64,000 bases of DNA from Cellulomonas fimi ATCC 484 (GCF_000212695.1 NC_015514.1:3286001-3350000); one strand, 5' to 3'. Positions 24,655 to 33,297 are shown, counted from the first letter of the stretch. Translations and numbers: made by a program. Notes: a model not told the origin generated them from the sequence alone.

Positions 24655-25485
24655 ATGCGCATCCAGGAACGGGGGACGGGCACGCCCGTCGTGCTCGTGC
24701 ACGGGTTCGGCGTCGACCACCGGATCCTGCTCCCGCTCGACCCGGTGATCGCCGACCACGGCGGCTGGCGACGGCTCTACGTCGACCTGCCCTGGGTGTC
24801 GCCTCGCGCCGACGGGACGCCCGTGGCCAGCACCGAGGACGTCGCACGCGTGCTGCGGGACGCGGTCGTCGACCGGCTCGGCGACGAGCCGTTCGCGGTC
24901 GTCGGCAACTCCTACGGAGGCATGCTCGCGCGCCGCCTCGCGCACGACCTGCGCGACCAGGTGCTCGGCCTCGCGACCGTCGCCGGGCTGTGGGAGGCCG
25001 ACGACACCCGCCGCACCGTCCCGCCGCGCACCGTCCTGCACGCCGACCCCGCCGTGCTCGCGGGCGTCGACGCCACGCTCGCCGACGGGTACGCCGAGAT
25101 GGCCGTCGTCCAGAGCGCGGCCGGGCTGGCGGACTACCGCAGGTGGGTGCAGCCCGGCGTCGACGCCGCCGACCCCGCGGTGCTCGACCGCCTGCGCGCC
25201 CGGTACCCGCTGGACGTCGACCCCGAGGACGCCTCCCCCGCGCCGTTCACCGCGCCCACGCTCGTGCTGTGCGGCCGCCAGGACCAGGTCGTCGGCTACG
25301 CCGACGCGTTCCGCCGGCTCGACCACTACCCGCGCGCCGCGTTCGTCGTGCTCGACGCCGCGGGCCACAACGTCCACCTCGACCAGCCCGCCGCGTCGGC
25401 CGCCGCCCTGACCACCTGGCTCGACGAGGTCCGCCGCTGGTCCGGCTCCCGTGGGCGCCTCGCGGGGACCGCCGTCACCCGCTGA
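24655..25485 (+). CDS. alpha/beta fold hydrolase
   Basis: A 276-residue alpha/beta hydrolase. Oxyanion motif VLVHGFGVDHRIL at about 13-25, nucleophile elbow FAVVGNSYGGMLARRLA (Ser near residue 87), acid in LVLCGRQDQVVG and His in AGHNVHLDQP. Resembles small esterases/lyases of the 2-hydroxymuconate-hydrolase group, but no aromatic genes are adjacent, so substrate is open. ATG at 24655 follows GGAGGGGC. This is the last intact gene before the decayed IS region. Confidence 0.85.
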   Translation: MRIQERGTGTPVVLVHGFGVDHRILLPLDPVIADHGGWRRLYVDLPWVSPRADGTPVASTEDVARVLRDAVVDRLGDEPFAVVGNSYGGMLARRLAHDLRDQVLGLATVAGLWEADDTRRTVPPRTVLHADPAVLAGVDATLADGYAEMAVVQSAAGLADYRRWVQPGVDAADPAVLDRLRARYPLDVDPEDASPAPFTAPTLVLCGRQDQVVGYADAFRRLDHYPRAAFVVLDAAGHNVHLDQPAASAAALTTWLDEVRRWSGSRGRLAGTAVTR

Positions 25486-25534
25486 CGGCCGGTCCGGTCC
25501 GGTGAATGGTTGGAGTCGCAGGCCAGGGAGGGCG

Positions 25535-25661
25535 TTCTCGGGACTTCCAGAGGGCTCGGTTCTCTGGTTTCCAGCGTCGTCGACGCGGTGATCTGACGGT
25601 AGTAAGTGGTCTCGTGCTCGGCGGGTGGGATGTCGCCGAGCTCGGTGTGCCGTGGGAGCAT
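25535..25661 (-). pseudogene. IS3-type transposase OrfB, C-terminal remnant
   Basis: The minus strand encodes HTELGDIPPAEHETTYYRQ followed by ITASTTLETREPS, the C-terminal end of an IS3-family OrfB integrase. Only about 35 residues remain; the DDE catalytic domain is absent. On its inner side it abuts a piece of an unrelated hydrolase gene. The outer end carries GGGACTTCCAGAGGG, which loosely resembles the intact inverted repeat at 26605-26629, so this is probably the damaged other end of the element. Confidence 0.75.
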
Positions 25662-25666
25662 TCCGC

Positions 25667-26293
25667 GTCAGGGGGTGCCGACGACCGAGCCGCCGTAGGA
25701 GTGGCCGACCACCGTGACGGGTACGGAGTCCGGCTTGTCGAGGCCGGCGACGAAGTCCCTCAGCGCGCCCGCCTGGTCGAGCGCAAAGCGCGACTGCGGG
25801 GCGTCAGTCAAGATCTCCTGCGGCATCGGGCCACCGAGATAGGTGATCCCCAGGCTGCCAGCAGGGGCGGCACTAACGAAGGACTGACGATCTCGGCGAA
25901 GCGTGAGTGCGTCGGGTCGAACAAGATGACCTGATGGCCGCGCGCGTACTGCGGTACGCCGTCCGGACCAGGGCGCTTGACCGTCTCGTTCAGGAGCGCG
26001 TCGTAGCGCTTGGCCGTTTCGCGGGCGTCAGCCAGTTCGGTCTCGAGCTCGTGCAGCTCGAGCTGCAGGGCGAGGGTCCGATAGTCGCGCCCGCGCGTGC
26101 TCCAGTACGGGTCGTCCGGCAGCCGTGCGCGGAGCTTCTCGATGCGCTCGCTCAGCTCGTCCTGCCGTGTGCGCGCGTCGTCCAGGGCGGCGTTGATCGC
26201 GTTGGTGTTGGCGCGGACGCGCACGTCGTACGGAATGCCGTCGAGGTTGCCGATCTGCGCCCACCGGCGACCGAGCTCGAGCTCCGCCGCGAA
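25667..26293 (-). pseudogene. DUF1023-type alpha/beta hydrolase fragments
   Basis: Two fragments in different frames. The N-terminal piece (25868-26293) encodes WAQIGNLDGIPYDVRVRANTN, a long coiled-coil-like stretch and HQVILFDPTHSRFAEIV. The C-terminal piece (25667-25850) encodes GITYLGGPMPQEILTD and the nucleophile elbow VTVVGHSYGGSVVG before a stop. Both belong to the DUF1023 hydrolase family of actinobacteria. The middle of the catalytic domain is missing and a frame change joins the pieces. The N-terminal piece is fused in frame to the IS3 OrfA remnant, giving a chimeric open frame of 267 codons that is unlikely to be a functional protein. Confidence 0.72.
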
Positions 26294-26578
26294 GAAAGCC
26301 GATGCCGACCGCGGGATCGCGTTTGACCGACGCAGCTCGCGCACCTCGCGCTCGAGCTCAGCGATCCGCTGGGCGTCCCCGCTCGTGGTCCCGGGCCGCT
26401 CGCCCGCGTCGATCTCGGCCTGGTTGACCCAGTTGCGCAGGGTCTCGGGATTGATCCCGAGCTGCGCCCCGACCCGGGCCAGGGCTCCAACCTTCGTCGC
26501 CGAATCACGCCGCAGATCGACCGCCATCCGGATCGCTCGCTCCCGAAGCTCGTCCGGGTACTTCCTCGGTGCAGCCAT
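26290..26578 (-). pseudogene. IS3-type transposase OrfA, truncated
   Basis: From the ATG at 26578 the minus strand encodes the OrfA helix-turn-helix protein: MAAPRKYPDELRERAIRMA, then GINPETLRNWVNQAE and the leucine-zipper-like AELEREVRELRRSNAI. After AFFAAELE it runs into foreign hydrolase sequence, so the OrfA end, the frameshift signal and nearly all of OrfB are lost. The IS end repeat lies just outside at 26605-26629. The element cannot transpose by itself. Confidence 0.85.
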
Positions 26579-26604
26579 GCCTCTCATCCTCCGGGGATTG
26601 AGAG

Positions 26605-26629
26605 CCTCCACGGAAGCCGGGGCGGTTCA
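26605..26629 (-). repeat. IS3-family terminal inverted repeat
   Basis: Read on the minus strand from 26629 the sequence starts TGAACCGCCCCGGCTTCCG and continues TGGAGG, the terminal repeat typical of one IS3 subgroup in actinobacteria. It lies 27 bases upstream of the orfA ATG, as expected for a genuine IS end. Confidence 0.78.
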
Positions 26630-27040
26630 CCCGCGCACGAGCGGCACGCACGCGAACTCACCGACGCGGCTGCACGTCTCGGCATCGAGATCCGCGAGGA
26701 AATGGCTGCCGCACCATGGGTGCTCGTCGACGCTGTCAACGGCAGGCGCTTCGCGCTGCGTGAACGGTGGGGCGAGTACACACTCGCCATCGCGCCTGAC
26801 GACGACCCCGACCTCAACCCGTGGGGTGCACCCACCGAGAGCGCCACGATCACCGTCGCCTCCGGCACCGACGACGACCTGTACGGCGGAACGCCGCCCG
26901 ACTACAGCAAGACCGCCACGTTCATCGCCGCCACGGTCCGCACCTACCTGCGCCGCCAAGCATGCACACATCCTCACAACTATGGGGACCGGTACTGCCC
27001 CGCCTGCGGCTGGCCGCTCGTCGACGAGGCGCAGCCATGA
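26630..27040 (+). pseudogene. 5'-truncated ORF with C-terminal zinc-ribbon-like motif
   Basis: An open frame runs from the IS end to a stop at 27040. The part upstream of the first ATG (26702) still reads like protein (HERHARELTDAAARLGIEIREE), so the IS insertion has removed the gene's beginning. The remainder is acidic and ends with CTHPHNYGDRYCPACGWPL, a CxH/CxxC pattern suggesting a small zinc site. I do not recognise the family; similar small proteins occur on phages and integrative elements. It may be transcribed from 26702 as a 112-residue protein. Confidence 0.5.
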
Positions 27041-27614
27041 GTCGTCACCGGAGCCGGTTCCGCCCGCGGGATCGGCCGCGCCACAGCGCACGCTCTCGCG
27101 GCAGCCAGCTGGGACCGCCGTCCTCGACATCGACGCGGGCAGCGCCAAGGAGCCGCCCACGACATCGCCAAGTGCACCGGCGTCCAGGCGCTCAGCCTCG
27201 GGTGCGACGTCACCGACGAGGCGTCCGTGCAGAACGAGCTGACCGCCGTTGCCGACGCGCTTCCGCCGGTCGGTGCGCTCGTCAACAACGCAGGCATCAC
27301 CTCGCCCGTGCCCTTCGTCGAGGTCAGCGGCTAGGAGTGGGACCGCGTCTTTGCCGTGATCGTCCATGCGCCTACGACCTGACGCGTGCCCTCGTGCCAG
27401 ACATGGGCGAGCGAGAGGACGGGCGGGTCGTGTTCCTCTCGTCCGTCTCGGCCGAGGCGGGGGGCGGCGTCTTCGGCGGTGTCGCCCACTCCGCCGCGAA
27501 TGCGGCCCGGCTCGGCTTCGCACGGGCGCTCGCCCGTGAGGTTGGCCCACACGGCGTCACGGCGCCCCCGTCGCGCCGGGCCTCATCGGCACCGACATCA
27601 CCGCCGGCAAGCTG
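27037..27614 (+). pseudogene. short-chain dehydrogenase pseudogene
   Basis: Pieces of one SDR are readable in several frames: VVTGAGS-ARGIGRATAHAL (NAD-binding start), LSLGCDVTDEASVQNELT, GALVNNAGITSPVPFVEVSG (NNAG motif), then DGRVVFLSSVSAEAGGG and [23 protein letters not shown], ending [14 protein letters not shown]. Lesions include frame changes near 27115 and 27160, an in-frame TAG at 27332-27334 where SDRs have a Trp/Tyr codon, a short deletion near 27365 and another frame change near 27565. The catalytic Tyr is replaced in the YxxxK region (HSAANAA). The 3' end runs in frame into PEP synthase sequence. Confidence 0.8.
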
Positions 27615-28533
27615 TTCTCGCGGCTGCCGAACGCCGGTGTCGGGCTGGCCCGCCTCGAGTTCATCATCAACCGGCAGATCGGCATCCACCCCAATGCCCT
27701 GCTCGACCTGCCCACTCTCGACGAGCCGATACGGACTGAGATCAGCGAGCGCGTCGCCGCCTACCAAAGTCCACGCGACTACTTCGTCAGCCGCGTGGCC
27801 GAAGGCGTTGCGATGCTGGGAGCAGCCTTCGCGCCGCATCCCGTCATCGTGCGCATGAGCGACTTCAAGCCCAACGAGGACGCGAACCTCGTCGGCGGGG
27901 AGCTCTACGAGCCGCACGAGGAAAACCCGATGATCGGGTACCGCGGCGCCTCCCGGTACCTCTCCCCCCGACTTCGCGGACTGCTTCGCGATGGAGTGCG
28001 AGGGGCTGTCCTACGTCCGTGACCAGATGGGTCTGACGAACGTCCAGATCATGATCCCCTTCGTGCGCACCCTGGCCGAGGCCGAGGGAGTCGTGCGACT
28101 CCTGGCCGAGCACGGGCTGCGCCGAGGCGAGAACGACCTGCGCGTCATCATGATGTGCGAGCTGCCGTCCAACGCCGTCCTCGCTGACCAGTTCCTCGAT
28201 CATTTCGACGGCTTCTCGATCGGATCGAACGACATGAGTCAGCTCACGCTCGGTCTCGACCGGGACTCGGCTCTGGTCGCCGACGGCTTCGACGAGCGGG
28301 ACCCTGCGGTGAAGTTCATGCTGAGCGCCGCGATCGCCGCCTGCCGTGCACGCGGCAAGTACGTCGGGATCGGCGGTCAGGGCCCGAGTGATCACCCGGA
28401 GCTCGCCGAGTGGCTCCTCGACCAGGGCATCGAGTCGATGTCGCTCACCCCGGACACGGTCGTGGAGACGTGGCTGCACCTGGGCCGAAGCGTCACGCAG
28501 TTTCCCGGGGCCTCGGTGACGTCGCTGCGCTAA
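27615..28533 (+). pseudogene. ppsA: phosphoenolpyruvate synthase, C-terminal remnant
   Basis: The frame encodes the PEP-binding domain of PEP synthase: [19 protein letters not shown], then [76 protein letters not shown] and [14 protein letters not shown]. The N-terminal ATP-grasp and phosphohistidine domains are missing. An extra C in the run at 27963-27969 shifts the frame after RYLSP. The catalytic cysteine of the [11 protein letters not shown] motif is Gly (GIGGQ). The 180-codon open frame 27991-28533 after the shift is therefore not a functional enzyme. Confidence 0.88.
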
Positions 28534-28566
28534 CGCGTGCGGTCGGCAACCGAGCGAACCCAGGAG

Positions 28567-28612
28567 GCGGAGCCTCCGACTGCGCATAGAGCAGCGCAGT
28601 CGGAGGCTCCGC
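28567..28612. terminator. perfect 19-bp hairpin terminator
   Basis: Arms GCGGAGCCTCCGACTGCGC (28567-28585) and its exact complement (28594-28612) around an 8-base loop. It lies 33 bases after the ppsA remnant and 8 bases before the convergent secreted-protein stop, so it serves both strands. Confidence 0.85.
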
Positions 28613-28619
28613 GGGACGG

Positions 28620-30521
28620 CTAGGCGACGGGGTACGCCGCAAGTCGAGCGGCGGCCGTCATCCCGAAGATGACGGAGTTGGGCGCCGTCGCATCGACCGC
28701 CGGACCCATGTCGTTCACGACGTGGCGGATGCCGCCGCCGAAGTAGATCACGGCGGTGACCATCGATCGGAACCGAACGTTGCTGATCCGGGGAGCCTGG
28801 ATCGCCCGGTCGGCGTGAACCGGCTGTCGTGCGAACGTGGAGTCGGTGAACAGCGTGTAGATGGCGAGGCCGGTCGCTTGGTGCGTCTTGACATGCGACC
28901 CCACGGAATAGGACGCGAAGCCGTCGCGCGTTCCGTCCATCCACGCGGCCTGGTTCGGGGGGTCGTACGGCATCTCGCTCTGGTAGAACACCGTCACGCC
29001 ACGCTCCCCGTTCCACACCACCTGGTTGCGCTGAGCGTGCTCGACGTACAGGCCGAGGGCGGTCACGTCGTCGGCGTTCACCACGAGGCCATGGTCTGCC
29101 GTGTTGCTGGCCCAGCCGACACCGGTGCCGTGGTCGGCTCGCCACAGCCAGTTGCCGTCGAGGAGCACGCCGTTCTGGTTCACCTCGACCATCCGCTTCG
29201 TCGAGCCGTTGCGCGCTCCTCCGACCCTCACGAACAGATCGCTCAGCGTGGTGGGGTTGGTGACGGAGCCCGAGTGCGGCGTCTTGCCGCTACCGATCTT
29301 CACGAGCACGTCCGAGCCCGGACTCGCGTCCACCATCACGCCCGAGATGACGACCCCGGGGACGTCACCTACCTCGATCGCGGACCTTCCGCCCGCCGGG
29401 GCCAGGGTGGCGTACCCCATCCCGAGCACGACCGTGCTCGCACGCGTCACCTCGATCGGCCCGTCGAGTCGGTACACACCCGGGGTCAGGATCAGGTGCT
29501 TCCCGGCGCGGAGCGCGGCGTTGATCGTCGCCACGGTGTCGGCGCCCGGCTTCGCGATGTGGAACTCGCTGATCGGCACCCGGCTGCCGGTGATGGAGTC
29601 TGTCGACCACCTGACGCCCGACGACTGTCGGCGCGCGGCGGGCACGAAGACCTCGTAGCGACCTTGGTTCATCGTGAGGAAGGGCGCGGGCCGTGAGATG
29701 GGTGTGCTGTCCAGCGCAGTGATGCCCCCGGTTCCGAAGTTCGTGCGCGGGGCCCCGTGCACGCCCGAGAAGACGAGGTTCGCGCCGTCTCCGTCCCAGC
29801 CACCGATCTGGCTGTCGCGCACGTAGTACTGCGCCTGTGCCTTCTCGACGGCACCGTCACCACTGACCACCCAACCGTCGACCCGGCTGTCTGCGATCTC
29901 CGTGCCGAACGCGTTGGCGCCGTAGCGTCCCGTGAGATCAAGGTCACCGAGGATGTGAACCCGCCGCAGTGGGGACGCCTGCGACGTCGCCCACCGCAGG
30001 GTGTGCGGCTCCGCGATGCCCTCCGGCCGTTCACGGTCGGCGTCCGGCCCCACGGGCCGTTGAATCGGGTTGATCGAGAGGTTCGACAGCGAGCGGTAGA
30101 ACACCGTCAGCGAGTCGGAGACGCCGTCCGGAGTCTGCGACGGCTCGGCGTGGAGCGCACCATTGAGGCGGACGTCGTCGGGCGACGCACCGAGCCCTGC
30201 GATCGACGTGTAGTAGCCGACCTCGGAGTTCACGATGCCGGTGGCCGTCGCGGGCGCATCCTGGCCGGCGGCGCTGCCGTAGGTTCCGGGCGTGAAGTAG
30301 ACGGCGTGGCGACTGGAACCGAACTCTGTCTCGTTCGCGATCGAGCGGAGGTGCGCGTTGATCTCCTCGACGGGTGTGGTCGGGTCGAAGATCTTCACGT
30401 TGGGGCCGAAGTCGGGGGCCGCGTCCGCCACAGCGATCGAGGGTACCGGTGCAACACAGCCGATGACTGCGGCTCCTACGATCGCGAGAGTCATCCGGTG
30501 TGCTCGCGTCTTGCTGTTCAT
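28620..30521 (-). CDS. secreted parallel beta-helix protein (GH55/pectate-lyase-like)
   Basis: A 633-residue exported protein. Residues 1-36 form a signal peptide (basic MNSKTRAHRM, hydrophobic LAIVGAAVIGCVAP, AVADA cleavage region). Two right-handed beta-helix-like halves follow: FTPGTYGSAAG with VGYYTSIAGLGASPDDVRLNGAL and FYRSLSNLSINP in the first, and NAALRAGKHLILTPGVYRL, STVVLGMGYATLAPAGG and WLWRADHGTGVGW in the second. Similar actinobacterial proteins are annotated as coagulation factor 5/8-type or adenylyl cyclase-like, but the fold suggests a polysaccharide-active enzyme. Catalytic residues cannot be assigned. AAAGGAG precedes the ATG. Divergent from a LysR gene. Confidence 0.72.
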   Translation of the reverse strand: MNSKTRAHRMTLAIVGAAVIGCVAPVPSIAVADAAPDFGPNVKIFDPTTPVEEINAHLRSIANETEFGSSRHAVYFTPGTYGSAAGQDAPATATGIVNSEVGYYTSIAGLGASPDDVRLNGALHAEPSQTPDGVSDSLTVFYRSLSNLSINPIQRPVGPDADRERPEGIAEPHTLRWATSQASPLRRVHILGDLDLTGRYGANAFGTEIADSRVDGWVVSGDGAVEKAQAQYYVRDSQIGGWDGDGANLVFSGVHGAPRTNFGTGGITALDSTPISRPAPFLTMNQGRYEVFVPAARRQSSGVRWSTDSITGSRVPISEFHIAKPGADTVATINAALRAGKHLILTPGVYRLDGPIEVTRASTVVLGMGYATLAPAGGRSAIEVGDVPGVVISGVMVDASPGSDVLVKIGSGKTPHSGSVTNPTTLSDLFVRVGGARNGSTKRMVEVNQNGVLLDGNWLWRADHGTGVGWASNTADHGLVVNADDVTALGLYVEHAQRNQVVWNGERGVTVFYQSEMPYDPPNQAAWMDGTRDGFASYSVGSHVKTHQATGLAIYTLFTDSTFARQPVHADRAIQAPRISNVRFRSMVTAVIYFGGGIRHVVNDMGPAVDATAPNSVIFGMTAAARLAAYPVA

Positions 30522-31027
30522 GCAGCTCCTTTCGTGCGGCCACGCGTCAAGGCGACGGCGTCCGCGGTCTGGCGCGCGGTTCAGCGGTCGGGCCGGGGCC
30601 GAGGTCATAGGGCAGACGGGAGAGCGCGTGGGTGCCGTGCCACGACACCCGTCACGAACCGTCAGGGCACCGACGGCAGGCATCCGCGCGGGATTCGGTC
30701 GAGGGCATCGACCAAGAGCGGGGCGCGTTGTCTCCACGCCTCCGAGCCGTCGCACTCGTCGTCGAGGCGGGCTCCACCCGAGACCGGTCTGGTCGTGGGG
30801 CGCACGTGCCGGTCGTCGATGAACGGCATCGCTTCGATCAATCGTGCAGACCGCAACCGTCCCTAGGAACCAGCAGTTGCTGATGATCCCGATCACACGC
30901 GCTGATGGCTCATGCGGCGTGCGGCACGTAGCGGTGATCTCCGACTGCCCACCACGGCCGCGGCATACGATGACAACGGCATCGCGCCGGCGCGGTGCAG
31001 TCTCGTCCGTTCACCGAAAGGTCGCCG
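30522..31027. other. divergent intergenic region, secreted protein / LysR
   Basis: About 500 bases with no supportable gene. It holds a dyad CAGCAGTTGCTG (30871-30882) of the kind LysR regulators bind, and a -10-like TACGAT (30965-30970) suited to the LysR gene. GC content is visibly lower than in the core genes to the left. Confidence 0.45.
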
Positions 31028-31954
31028 GTGAACCTTGCGAACTTGAACCTCAATCTGTTGACCGCACTAGATGCCCTCCTCAGGGAGCAGAGCGTCACCA
31101 ACGCCGCCGCCCGGCTCGGCCTGAGTCAACCCGCTCTGAGCGCTTCGCTCGCCCGCCTCCGTCGGTACTTCGACGACCCTCTGCTGATTCGCGTCGGGAA
31201 CAACTACGAGCTCACGCCGTTCGCGGAGCAACTACGCGAGAGAACGGGTGCCGCCGTCTCGACCGTCGAGCGAGTGTTCGACGTCGGACCGACGTTCGAG
31301 CCTTCGACGTCAACGCGATCGTTCAGCGTTCTGGTCGCGGACTACGCCGTGAACGTCCTCGGCGCCGAGGTGAGCCGGCTTCTCGCCGCCCGCGCCCCCG
31401 GCGTTCGCCTGGAGTTCCACCCGCACACCCCACAGCTCGTGGAGCGTGCCGAATCCGTTCTTCGGGAGGTGGACGCTCTCATCCTTCCCCGCGGGTTCGT
31501 CTCGAACCTGCCGCACCGAGACCTCTTCACGGACACCTGGGTGTGCCTCGTCGCTGAGGACCACCCGACGGTCGGCGCGACGGTGTCCTTGGATGAACTG
31601 GCACAGCTGCCATGGGTGGCGAGCTTCCGCTCGTCGTCCGCATTCACCCCTCCGATGCGGCAGCTCGAGAACCTCGGACTCGACCTGAAGGTGCAGCTCG
31701 TCGTCGAGAACTTCCTCGCGATACCGCAGTTCCTCGTGGGAACCAACCGGGTCGCCGTCATCCAGAGCAGGCTCGTTCCGCAGTTGCAGCGAAGCCATCG
31801 CGTCCGAGCGGTGCCGTGCCCGTTCGAGGTGATTCCGCTCGTCGAAGCACTCTGGTGGCACCCGATTCAGCAGACCGAACCCGGACACGTCTGGCTGCGA
31901 TCGCTCCTTGTCGACGCGGCCGAGCGGGCGGCCAGTCGATTCCCGTCTGGCTAA
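31028..31954 (+). CDS. LysR family transcriptional regulator
   Basis: A 308-residue LysR regulator. The N-terminal winged HTH covers about residues 1-60 (NLNLLTALDALLREQSVTNAAARLGLSQPALSASLARLRRYFDDPLLIR), and the substrate-binding domain starts near residue 90 (FSVLVADYAVNVLGAEVSRLL) and has EDHPTVG and LPWVASFR. The NodD-like opening and DPLLIRVGNNYELTPFA wing are typical of the NodD/LinR group responding to aromatic or plant compounds. GTG at 31028 (AAAGG upstream) matches the usual start. The divergent secreted protein is the probable target. Confidence 0.9.
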   Translation: MNLANLNLNLLTALDALLREQSVTNAAARLGLSQPALSASLARLRRYFDDPLLIRVGNNYELTPFAEQLRERTGAAVSTVERVFDVGPTFEPSTSTRSFSVLVADYAVNVLGAEVSRLLAARAPGVRLEFHPHTPQLVERAESVLREVDALILPRGFVSNLPHRDLFTDTWVCLVAEDHPTVGATVSLDELAQLPWVASFRSSSAFTPPMRQLENLGLDLKVQLVVENFLAIPQFLVGTNRVAVIQSRLVPQLQRSHRVRAVPCPFEVIPLVEALWWHPIQQTEPGHVWLRSLLVDAAERAASRFPSG

Positions 31955-32018
31955 CCGCATCGTTTGCGAGATCGAACCACGACCAAACTGCCCCATTCAG
32001 GCCGGCGCTCGCGACGAT

Positions 32019-32107
32019 GGGTCCGGTCTCGGGCGCATAGCCGCGCATGCGATGCGCCTCGTCCGACCTTTGACAATCGCCTCAGAGCGTCGGGTCCGGT
32101 CTCAGGC
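32019..32107. repeat. short direct repeat between lysR and lacI
   Basis: GGGTCCGGTCTC followed by one variable base and GGC occurs at 32019-32034 and again at 32092-32107. The region lies between convergent genes and has no other clear signal; no terminator hairpin was found here. Confidence 0.4.
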
Positions 32108-32189
32108 ATCGGGGCGACGTCGTATCGGCGTGAGCGCGCCACATATGGCCGGGCGCCCGCCACGACCCCTACGAGACCGCGGCGAACCG

Positions 32190-33233
32190 TCAGTGCATCG
32201 GCGCAGGCGCGGCGCCTGTCGTCGTCTGGCGCACGACGAGCGCTGGCTCGAGAACGTGGGAGCGATGGTCGTGGTCGGCCCCGCACCCGCCGAGAGCGAT
32301 CTGGGCCCCGAGCTCGCCGATCCGCTCCCCCGGTTGCGACACCGTGGTGATCGGTATCGGACTGTCCCAGGCGGCCTGGTTGTTGTCGTAGCCGACGATC
32401 GCGACGTGGTCCGGGATCGAGAGGTCGCCCGCTGAGGTCACCGCTTGCACTACTCCCGCTGCGAGCAGGTCCGACGCCGCCACGATCCCGTCGACCTCAC
32501 CTCGCCGGATCGCGGGGACGAGCTCTCGGCCGACCCTCCAACCGTCGGCACGATTCACACCGTTGGGAGCGATCTCAGCAACGGGCTCCACACCCGCTTC
32601 GCGCATCACCTGGTGGAATCCCGCCGCACGGTCCTGCACGGGACGCAGGATGCCAGGGCCACCCACGAACACGATCCTTCGACGTCCGAGGTCGAGGAGA
32701 TGCCGGGTCGCGATAGCGCCGCCGAGATGGTTGTCCACGGACACCGAGCAGAACTGGGTCGTCGGCGCGTCAAAGTTCAGCATGACGACCGGGACCGATG
32801 TGGGTGCAAGTCGCGCGATCGCGGCGAAGTGTGCTGCGTCGTTGAGCGTCATGAGGATGCCGGCGACCCGCGTCTGAGCGAACATCCGCAGATGTCGCGC
32901 CTCCCGCTCGAGGCGCCCGTCGCTGTTGGCGAGCAGCACGGCGAGTTCAGACCGGTCCGCGACCCGTTCCGCCCCACGAGCGATGTCGATGAACAGCGAG
33001 TTCGTGAGGTCGGTGACGACGAGGCCGAGGGTCGGGCTGGCGCCAGCCGCAAGAGAGCGCGCAAGTCGGTTCGGCTCGTAATCGAGCATCGTCATCGCGC
33101 GCTCGACCTTCTCCCGGGTGGTGGCGGAGACGCGGTCGGGGTGGTTCAGCACGTTCGAGACGGTGCCGAGCGACACGCCCGCGAGCGCGGCAACGTCTCC
33201 GATCGCCGCTCGCGCCTTGCCGTTGGGGATCAC
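32190..33233 (-). CDS. LacI family transcriptional regulator (CUT1 importer)
   Basis: A 347-residue LacI repressor. HTH at residues 8-30 (AIGDVAALAGVSLGTVSNVLNHPDRVS), hinge helix RLARSLAAGAS, then the periplasmic-binding-like effector domain (GLVVTDLTNSLFIDIARGAERV, VVMLNFDAPTTQFCSVSVDN, FVGGPGILRPVQDRAAGF, DGIVAASDLLAAGVVQAV). GTG at 33233 follows GAGGAGGA; an upstream in-frame ATG is not needed. Divergent from the CUT1 importer. The operators at 33284 and 33396 lie in the shared region, so it probably represses both itself and the importer until the sugar is present. Confidence 0.92.
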   Translation of the reverse strand: MIPNGKARAAIGDVAALAGVSLGTVSNVLNHPDRVSATTREKVERAMTMLDYEPNRLARSLAAGASPTLGLVVTDLTNSLFIDIARGAERVADRSELAVLLANSDGRLEREARHLRMFAQTRVAGILMTLNDAAHFAAIARLAPTSVPVVMLNFDAPTTQFCSVSVDNHLGGAIATRHLLDLGRRRIVFVGGPGILRPVQDRAAGFHQVMREAGVEPVAEIAPNGVNRADGWRVGRELVPAIRRGEVDGIVAASDLLAAGVVQAVTSAGDLSIPDHVAIVGYDNNQAAWDSPIPITTVSQPGERIGELGAQIALGGCGADHDHRSHVLEPALVVRQTTTGAAPAPMH

Positions 33234-33283
33234 CGGTCCTCCTCGTCGAGTGTGACGGAACCATAGCCCATGTATCGAGTCCA

Positions 33284-33297
33284 TTGGAGCGCTTCAA
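33284..33297. promoter_or_regulatory. LacI-type operator 1
   Basis: TTGGAGCGCTTCAA, a palindrome with one mismatch around the central GCGC typical of LacI family sites. It lies 51 bases before the lacI start and 112 bases from the second copy at 33396-33407. Confidence 0.75.

Larger units (their letters stand above)
25535..26629 (-). mobile_element. decayed IS3-family element, interior replaced
   Basis: One IS end (26605-26629), a 5' piece of orfA and a 3' piece of orfB are in the correct order and orientation, but the roughly 900 bases normally between them are replaced by about 630 bases of DUF1023 hydrolase sequence. No target-site duplication can be recognised. Two IS copies flanking a hydrolase gene, followed by deletions, would explain the arrangement. 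Confidence 0.6.

Noticed and set aside
25808..26611. 267-codon minus-strand frame as an intact gene
   Set aside because: It joins an IS3 OrfA fragment to a DUF1023 hydrolase fragment; treated as chimeric pseudogene pieces.
30632..30883. Small ORFs in the gap between the secreted protein and lysR
   Set aside because: No ribosome site, no conserved features and likely promoter DNA.
32445..33266. 273-codon plus-strand frame
   Set aside because: Antisense to the LacI gene with no protein family features.
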